From Gemmatimonadota bacterium (GTDB taxonomy: Bacteria > JAAXHH01): a stretch of DNA of 36,262 nt. A model generated the notes under the pieces. That model saw only the letters and a program-made list of their open reading frames with translations. It was not told the origin of the DNA and did not search any database. This document shows positions 31,350-36,262 of the stretch, one piece after another. The translations under genes were made by a program, and so were the position numbers. The DNA lies in NCBI GenBank assembly GCA_026702745.1, contig JAPPBT010000006.1, positions 1-36,262 on the forward strand, given 5' to 3'. Every line of letters begins with the position of its first letter. Positions within the stretch are counted from its first letter, which is position 1.

Positions 31350-32666
31350 ATGCCCCAGCTGCATTTCGGCACCGGCCGAACCGTCATCACGCCATCCGTG
31401 GGGATTGAGCTCTGCGGATACGGTCCCTACCTCGAACGCAGGGCCACCGCGGTGCACCAGGACCTCCATTGCACGGCCCTGGCCCTGTCGGACGGGGACC
31501 GGATCTTCGTATGGGTGTCGAACGACCTGGTGTGGACGGACCGCTCCCTGGCCGACGAGACCCACCGCATCGTCCGCGACCGGTACGGCCTCGACCCGGC
31601 CCGCGTGGTCATCACCAACACCCATACCCATTCCGGCCCGGCCACCATGAAGACCGTGGCCTGGGGGAAATGGGACGAAGAATACACGGCGGGGTTGCCA
31701 GCGTTGTTCGCCGATGCCATAGGGCAGGCCGTGTCGAACCTGGAACCCGGACGTATCGGTTTAGGAAGAACACCCGTGCCGGAGCTTTCGGTCAACCGGG
31801 TAGACGAGGGCGGGGAAGCCGACGGGGAAGCGCTGCTGATGCGTATCGACGATACCCGCGGCTTTATGCGCGCCGCCGCGATCAATTTCGGCGCTCATCC
31901 CGTTACGCTCGGCGCCGACACTGTAATCTGCGGCGACTATCCGGCCGATGCCATCGGGAAAATGGAGCTGGACCGGGAAGGCCTGCGGGTGCTGTTCCTC
32001 CAGGGCAGTTGCGGCGACCTCAACTGCCGGGGATTCGGCGATGGCATGGATAGGATGAAGGCGAACGGTTCCCTCCTCCGCGATCACGTCCTGCCCGCCC
32101 TGGACGACATCGCGACGAACTCCGAGGTGGAGCTGGACGGCGACACCTTCGAGGTCGCGCTGCCCACGGAAGTCCCGGACCAGGCCGACCAGGCGACGCT
32201 GGAAGCAGAACTGGCCGATAGTCGCGACCGTCTCGAGGCTTCGGACAGTGATGCGGACCCCGCAGACCTGCGCAAACTGCGTTTCGAGGCGGACTGGCGC
32301 GCGCACCGTCTCGGCCTGCTAGACGGCCCCCATCCGCAGCGGCTGGAGTTCCGCGTTTCGTGGATGCGCATCAACGATGCCGTGCTGATCGCCCATCCGC
32401 TGGAGTTGTTCCTGACCTACGGCAAGCAGGTCCAGTCGGCCTCCCCTTACCCACACACCATGATCATCGGGTACGCCAACGAGACCGTCGGCTACCTGGC
32501 GCGGCCCAAGGACTTCGACCAGGAAGGATTCGGCTGGTACGCCGCGGTGTTCGCGCCACGGATCTGCCGCCATCTGCCCTTCGAACCTGGTGCAGGCACC
32601 GTGTTTCGCGATCACCTCATCGCCCTGCTTCACCGAATCAGGCAACGGGAATTGGAATCCGCCTGA
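31350..32666 (+). CDS. Neutral/alkaline ceramidase-like hydrolase, no signal peptide
   Basis: 438 residues corresponding to the N-terminal catalytic domain of the neutral/alkaline non-lysosomal ceramidase family. FGTGRTVITPSVGIELCGYG opens the domain. NTHTHSGPA and INFGAHPVTLG supply the usual zinc-binding histidines, and FLQGSCGDLNCRG is at the active-site position where ceramidases have a GDVSPN-type motif. Later GYANETVGYLARPKDF resembles the family's C-terminal catalytic block. Real ceramidases are secreted and about 650-700 residues with an Ig-like C-terminal domain. This one has neither a signal peptide nor that domain, so it probably hydrolyses another amide or ester in the cytoplasm. 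The segment at about 275-310 is an acidic helical insertion. Confidence 0.8.
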   Translation: MPQLHFGTGRTVITPSVGIELCGYGPYLERRATAVHQDLHCTALALSDGDRIFVWVSNDLVWTDRSLADETHRIVRDRYGLDPARVVITNTHTHSGPATMKTVAWGKWDEEYTAGLPALFADAIGQAVSNLEPGRIGLGRTPVPELSVNRVDEGGEADGEALLMRIDDTRGFMRAAAINFGAHPVTLGADTVICGDYPADAIGKMELDREGLRVLFLQGSCGDLNCRGFGDGMDRMKANGSLLRDHVLPALDDIATNSEVELDGDTFEVALPTEVPDQADQATLEAELADSRDRLEASDSDADPADLRKLRFEADWRAHRLGLLDGPHPQRLEFRVSWMRINDAVLIAHPLELFLTYGKQVQSASPYPHTMIIGYANETVGYLARPKDFDQEGFGWYAAVFAPRICRHLPFEPGAGTVFRDHLIALLHRIRQRELESA

Positions 32667-32694
32667 ATGAGCAACAAGACTGCCATTATTACGG

Positions 32695-33057
32695 TCATTG
32701 TGACTCCTTTGAACTGTTCGCTGCGGAGATGCTCATGTGACCTTCTACCCGGCCCAGCCGGCCGTTCATGTCGTGCATCTCCTCACGTAGCGACTTGATC
32801 TCACCGAAGACCGCCATCCGATCGGTACGCATCTCTTCGCGTAAAGTGCTGAATCCAGCGTGCATCTCCTCACGAAGCGATTTGATCTCACCGAAAATGA
32901 CTTCCCGATCCGCACGCATCTCTACGTGTAAGGAGTTGACTTTTTTATCCATCTCCTCACGCAGAGACTTCGTGATCCGTCCCGTGGAGGTCACGATTCC
33001 GAGCAACAGGACCCCCGCCGCGCAAATCACCTGGGTAACCACCATGAATTCCGTCAT
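32695..33057 (-). CDS. Small membrane-anchored coiled-coil protein with 29-residue repeats
   Basis: 120 residues. One hydrophobic helix (about 4-23) anchors a charged, heptad-patterned region with recurring KSLREEM. DREVIFGEIKSLREEM and DRMAVFGEIKSLREEM are successive copies of a 29-residue unit. I do not recognise a family with a known function; similar short proteins of this type occur in many bacteria next to unrelated genes. The ATG lacks a good ribosome binding site. It converges with the ceramidase-like gene (28-base gap). Confidence 0.6.
   Translation of the reverse strand: MTEFMVVTQVICAAGVLLLGIVTSTGRITKSLREEMDKKVNSLHVEMRADREVIFGEIKSLREEMHAGFSTLREEMRTDRMAVFGEIKSLREEMHDMNGRLGRVEGHMSISAANSSKESQ
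32774..32950. repeat. 87-base repeat inside the coiled-coil gene
   Basis: TGCATCTCCTCACG at 32774-32787 recurs at 32861-32874, 87 bases away, and the following sequence through TTGATCTCACCGAA is also repeated. It gives two full 29-residue units in the protein, with partial echoes around 32950. Confidence 0.6.
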
Positions 33058-33095
33058 TTGATTCTACAGCCCCCTTTCCAGGATGCGTCCCTACG

Positions 33096-33123
33096 TTGAC
33101 AACGCTCGATAGTACACTATCTT
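33096..33123 (+). promoter_or_regulatory. Promoter with embedded palindrome upstream of the phosphatase gene
   Basis: TTGACA (33096-33101), a 16-base spacer and TATCTT (33118-33123). A palindrome GATAGT-AC-ACTATC (33108-33121) lies in the spacer and overlaps the -10, the usual arrangement for a repressor site. The leader to the ATG at 33315 would be about 185 bases. Confidence 0.45.
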
Positions 33124-33314
33124 AAAACCTACCTGCTGACGGGCCGTCCCGAACGTCCCCGACCCGGCCATGAAGTCGACGGCAAATACGTCGATCGGAA
33201 CCCGGAACCGGCAACAGCGCCCGACACTCGTGTTTAAAGGGTTAGTCCTGCGCACCTTCTGTAATCTCGTAATAAAAAAACCTGTAACACATCCGACATC
33301 TGAAAGGGCCGAAC

Positions 33315-35129
33315 ATGTCCATATCCGGATTCATCAGGACGGGTTTGATCCTGTCGATTCTATTGATCTTTACGACTGCTTCAATGGCACGCACCAACGG
33401 CGAAACGGTACACAGGGAAACGGCCGGACCAACCGCGCCGGCAAATCAGGCGGCCGGACCAACCGCGCCGGTCGACCCGATCGCGCAGTCATCGGCGTCC
33501 GCGCCGGCCGATCCGATCGCACAGTCGTCGGCGTCCGCGCCGACCGTCCCGCCCCGGCTCACGGTGCTGATCATCATCGACCAGTTCCGCCACGACTACC
33601 TGCAGCGGTTCGACGACCTCTTCGTTGAGGACGGATTCCGCCGGTTCATGGACCGCGGCGCGTGGATGCAGGACGCCCGTTTCACGCATGTGCACGCCTC
33701 CACTTCACCGGGCCACAGCGTGGTCACTTCCGGTACCTACGCCTACAAGACGGGGATGGTCAACAACGCGTGGTACAGCCGGTCCATGGGGGTGTTTCGG
33801 CCGTCGCTGGTGGATCCGGAAAGCCACATCCTCGGATTGTGGCCTACCGCGACCGGACGCGCGTCCACGCGGGAACTGGTCGGCTCTTCCCTGGCGGATG
33901 AACTGCGCATGGCCACGCGCTACCGGGGCAAGGCCATCACGATATCACTCAAGGACTACAGCGCCATGATCTCCGCCGGGAAACTCGGCGCGCCGTACTG
34001 GTTTGAAGCGGGCCTGGGCCGGATCACGTCGAGCAGCTACTTCATGGACGATCTGCCCGACTGGGTCAAACGCTTCAACGACCGGAGAATCCCGGACCAG
34101 TCTTTCGGCCGCAAATGGGAACGCCTGCTGCCGGAGGAAATGTACCTCGAACGGGCGGGGAAAGACATCCGCGAAGGCGAGGAGGACAACCGGAACAGCG
34201 GGATCGTCTTCCCCCACGTGACGAAAGGCGGTCTGGAAGCCCCGGGACCTCGGTACTGGAACGCCTTCAAGCACACGCCCTGGTCCACCGACTTCCAGCT
34301 GGAATTCGCCCGGCAGGCGATCATCGAGGAAGAACTGGGGCAGGACGACATCCCGGACGTCCTGGTCATCTCTCTCTCCGCCAATGACTACATCGGCCAC
34401 GATTTCGGCCCCTTCAGCCAGGAATCCATGGACACCACCCTGCGCACGGATCGGCAGCTCGCGGACTTCTTCGCCTTCCTCGACGAGCGGGTCGGGCGCG
34501 ACCGCACCCTCCTGGTCCTGACGGCCGACCACGGCGCGCTGGAACTACCGGAGCAGTTGGCGCTCAGGGGCCTGGAGGCCGGACGGGCCGGACCCGAGCC
34601 GCTGACGGCCTTGGTGGAGGATGCCCTGGACGGGCTGCACGGGGAAGACGACTGGGTTCTGCACGTGGCGGAATCGGGCGTGTACCTGAACTGGGAGGCC
34701 ATCGACAGCCGCGGCCTGAGCCGGGCCGAGGTGGAAGAGACGGCAGCCGCGGCCGTCGTGACCCATCCCGCCGTAATGCGGGCCTACACGCGCAACCGCA
34801 TCGAGCGGCGGCTGTTGCCGGAATCAAACCTCACGAAGACAGTCTATCACAGCTTCCATTCCGAGAACAGCGGCGACATCATGCTCATCGCCACGCCCTT
34901 CTACCTGCTGCTGGGCGAGTACGGGTCGACCACGGTGGGCACCTCCCACGGTTGGCCCCACGACTACGATACGCACATTCCGATCATGTTCCACGGTCCG
35001 TGGATCGCGCCCGGCCACTACCGGCATTCCGTCGACGCGGCGGATATCACGCCGACGATCTGCAACCTGCTGCGGATCACCCTGCCGTCGAACCGCGACG
35101 GACGCATACTGGACGAGATCATCAAGTAG
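33315..35129 (+). CDS. PafA-like alkaline phosphatase family protein
   Basis: 604 residues. After a signal peptide (1-25) and a repeat-rich linker (about 36-76), the alkaline phosphatase superfamily domain begins with VLIIIDQFRHDYL (metal Asp). THVHASTSPGHSVVTSG has the nucleophile Thr position seen in PafA-type phosphatases. ISLSANDYIGHDFGP and LTADHGALELP supply further metal ligands, and HGWPHDYDTHIPIMF closes the site. Members are secreted phosphomonoesterases or phosphodiesterases; the Thr nucleophile and length favour PafA. The linker is built from two 10-residue GPTAPxNQAA-like units and two 12-residue DPIAQSSASAP units. AAAGGG stands before the ATG at 33315. It converges with PPK2 with only 5 bases between stop codons. 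Confidence 0.85.
   Translation: MSISGFIRTGLILSILLIFTTASMARTNGETVHRETAGPTAPANQAAGPTAPVDPIAQSSASAPADPIAQSSASAPTVPPRLTVLIIIDQFRHDYLQRFDDLFVEDGFRRFMDRGAWMQDARFTHVHASTSPGHSVVTSGTYAYKTGMVNNAWYSRSMGVFRPSLVDPESHILGLWPTATGRASTRELVGSSLADELRMATRYRGKAITISLKDYSAMISAGKLGAPYWFEAGLGRITSSSYFMDDLPDWVKRFNDRRIPDQSFGRKWERLLPEEMYLERAGKDIREGEEDNRNSGIVFPHVTKGGLEAPGPRYWNAFKHTPWSTDFQLEFARQAIIEEELGQDDIPDVLVISLSANDYIGHDFGPFSQESMDTTLRTDRQLADFFAFLDERVGRDRTLLVLTADHGALELPEQLALRGLEAGRAGPEPLTALVEDALDGLHGEDDWVLHVAESGVYLNWEAIDSRGLSRAEVEETAAAAVVTHPAVMRAYTRNRIERRLLPESNLTKTVYHSFHSENSGDIMLIATPFYLLLGEYGSTTVGTSHGWPHDYDTHIPIMFHGPWIAPGHYRHSVDAADITPTICNLLRITLPSNRDGRILDEIIK
33421..33541 (+). repeat. 30- and 36-base tandem repeats in the phosphatase linker
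   Basis: A 21-base sequence beginning CGGCCGGACCAACCGCGC at 33421 is repeated exactly at 33451. TCGGCGTCCGCGCC occurs at 33492 and 33528, a 36-base period. Both are in frame and lengthen the linker between signal peptide and enzyme domain. Confidence 0.75.
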
Positions 35130-35134
35130 GGACT

Positions 35135-35968
35135 TCAGTACACTTCGGGGATGAACCGCTGGTCGTCCATGGGAGGGCGGACGTAACCGGCGTCGGTTTC
35201 GCGGTCCGGCAGGCTGGTTTTCGACGTAGGAGGATCCTTGTCGTAGGGGAAGAGGCTCAGCAGGTGGGTGATGCAGTTCAGGCGCGCGCGGCGCTTGCTG
35301 TCCGACGGCACGACGTACCAGGGCGCCTGCTTGAGGTCGGTGTAGTTCATCATCTCGTCCTTGGCGTGCGAATACTCGTCCCACTTCATGTAGGACTGCC
35401 GGTCCATGTCGCTGAACTTCCAGCTTTTCAGGGGATCCTTGATCCGGTTCTTGAACCGCCGTGCCTGTTCCTTCGCGCTCACCGAGAACCAGTACTTGAT
35501 CAACTTGATGTCGGATCGGACGAGCATGCGTTCGAATTCCGGACAGGACCGGAGGAACTCCCGGTACTCCTCTTCGGTGCAGAAACCCATCACGTGCTCT
35601 ACACCGGCCCGGTTGTACCAACTCCGGTCGAAGAGTACGATCTCGCCGGCCGAAGGCAGGTGCGCGATGTACCGCTGGAAGTACCACTGGGTCTGTTCGC
35701 GTTCCGTCGGCTTGGCCAGGGCGGCCACGCGGCAGACGCGGGGATTGAGCCGTGCGGTGATGCGGGAGATGGTGCCGCCCTTGCCGGCCGCGTCGCGGCC
35801 CTCGAAGATGACCACCACCTTCCTGCCATGGTCGACCACCCACTCCTGGAGCTTGGACAATTCGACCTGCAGCCGGGCCAGTTCCTTTTCGTAGTGTTTC
35901 TGGCTCAGCTTTTTCTTTTTCTTTTTCGTCCCCGGGGCCGCAGGTTGGTTTTCGTCGATTTTATTCAC
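35135..35968 (-). CDS. ppk2: Polyphosphate kinase 2 (PPK2)
   Basis: 277 residues. Walker A GRDAAGKGG (57-65), the VCRVAALAKPTEREQTQWYFQRY block, Walker B LFDRSWYNRAGVE and the lid region FSVSAKEQARRFKNRIKDP are all characteristic of single-domain PPK2. The enzyme transfers phosphate between polyphosphate and nucleotides in the cytoplasm. The sequence context fits class I, which phosphorylates nucleoside diphosphates, but class cannot be fixed from motifs alone. The start is GTG at 35968 because AGGAGG lies 8 bases upstream; a longer open frame from ATG 35998 would contain that ribosome binding site inside the coding region. Residues 15-20 are a run of six lysines. Confidence 0.9.
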   Translation of the reverse strand: MNKIDENQPAAPGTKKKKKKLSQKHYEKELARLQVELSKLQEWVVDHGRKVVVIFEGRDAAGKGGTISRITARLNPRVCRVAALAKPTEREQTQWYFQRYIAHLPSAGEIVLFDRSWYNRAGVEHVMGFCTEEEYREFLRSCPEFERMLVRSDIKLIKYWFSVSAKEQARRFKNRIKDPLKSWKFSDMDRQSYMKWDEYSHAKDEMMNYTDLKQAPWYVVPSDSKRRARLNCITHLLSLFPYDKDPPTSKTSLPDRETDAGYVRPPMDDQRFIPEVY

Positions 35969-36078
35969 GCGCGTTCCTCCTGTACCGCGAAAGGCCACCT
36001 GGTCCGTGACCGGCTGCCCGGCAAAAGATCGGCTGCCGGCATGCGATAGACCACCCGACCGGTACGCACCGGGTCTCC

Positions 36079-36262
36079 TCAGCTTCCGCTCATCGTGAAC
36101 CGCACGCCCATCCGGTCGAGCTCGTCGATCATCGTATCGAAACCGTCCCCGTAAATCGCCTGCTCGGGGGTAACAAAGGGCCGTCCGGGATGGGGCAGGT
36201 CTCCCCGGGCCGTCATCCGCGCGCCGATGGCCGCGGTGAAGGCCGTGGTCCGCGCCATGGAG
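36079..36262 (-). CDS. Saccharopine dehydrogenase family protein, C-terminal end (partial)
   Basis: The last 61 codons of a gene entering from the right edge, ending in a TGA at 36081-36079. The sequence MARTTAFTAAIGARM, then GRPFVTPEQAIYGDGFD and ELDRMGVRF resembles the C-terminus of saccharopine dehydrogenase/homospermidine synthase-like oxidoreductases. The match is over a short piece only, so the family call is tentative. A gap of 110 bases separates it from the PPK2 start and contains nothing I recognise. Confidence 0.45.
   Translation of the reverse strand, partial: SMARTTAFTAAIGARMTARGDLPHPGRPFVTPEQAIYGDGFDTMIDELDRMGVRFTMSGS

Noticed and set aside
29291-31390. A 699-codon minus-strand open frame opposite tupA and the oxidoreductase
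   Set aside because: Both plus-strand genes have signature motifs; this frame is a composition artefact.

Overview
The window is about 36 kb of GC-rich bacterial DNA, densely coding. It has 24 genes I can support, of which the first and last run off the edges. An outer-membrane porin, a lipoprotein signal, Tat signals and periplasmic phosphatases point to a diderm (Gram-negative-type) bacterium. The mix is typical of uncultured, environmentally abundant lineages such as Latescibacterota- or Gemmatimonadota-like bacteria: Gfo/Idh/MocA oxidoreductases, HpcH/HpaI aldolases, an enolase-superfamily dehydratase, LLM flavin oxidoreductases, creatininase-family and ceramidase-like hydrolases. That placement is inference from gene content only; there is no rRNA or other phylogenetic marker here. 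I saw no tRNA, rRNA, CRISPR array, transposase, integrase or phage gene.

Layout. (1) 1-1683: a divergent pair, a partial Gfo/Idh/MocA oxidoreductase on the minus strand and an EamA-type transporter on the plus strand, separated by a symmetric promoter region. (2) 1845-12423, plus strand: a Tat-exported PhoX/DUF839 protein, then a probable catabolic cluster (two HpcH/HpaI aldolases, an Ldh-family dehydrogenase, a nucleoside deoxyribosyltransferase-like protein, two tandem LLM flavin oxidoreductases, a creatininase-family hydrolase), then a membrane HAMP/SpoIIE-type phosphatase. (3) 27833 down to 12432, minus strand: an unbroken co-directional run of eleven genes. In transcription order these are a Tat-exported aminotransferase, a membrane alpha/beta hydrolase, an iodotyrosine-deiodinase-like nitroreductase, a DapA-family lyase, a class I/II aminotransferase, a class III aminotransferase, an SDR, a galactonate-dehydratase-like enolase, a lipoprotein-type isoaspartate methyltransferase, a large membrane protein with a degenerate spermidine-synthase domain, and a TM0106-type nuclease/helicase. 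(4) 28281-32666, plus strand: a porin, a TupA-type tungstate-binding protein, a second Gfo/Idh/MocA oxidoreductase and a ceramidase-like hydrolase. (5) 32695-36262: a small coiled-coil membrane protein, a PafA-like alkaline phosphatase, a PPK2 polyphosphate kinase and the end of a saccharopine-dehydrogenase-family gene.

How the genes may work together. The plus-strand cluster at 3301-10217 reads like a route that releases, oxidises and ring-opens a heterocyclic or N-glycosylated compound and finishes with aldol cleavage; the substrate is unknown. The minus-strand run looks like amino-acid and sugar-acid catabolism. It contains a protein with every diagnostic substrate-binding residue of iodotyrosine deiodinase, which suggests halotyrosine metabolism. 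PhoX, PafA and PPK2 give a loose phosphate-acquisition and storage theme.

Two sequence-level patterns stand out. A 22-bp tandem GTATAC-type site occurs upstream of two unrelated genes 20 kb apart (8259-8280 and 28031-28052) and suggests a shared regulator. Short tandem repeats recur in linkers, signal peptides and gaps across the window; those in coding sequence keep the reading frame.
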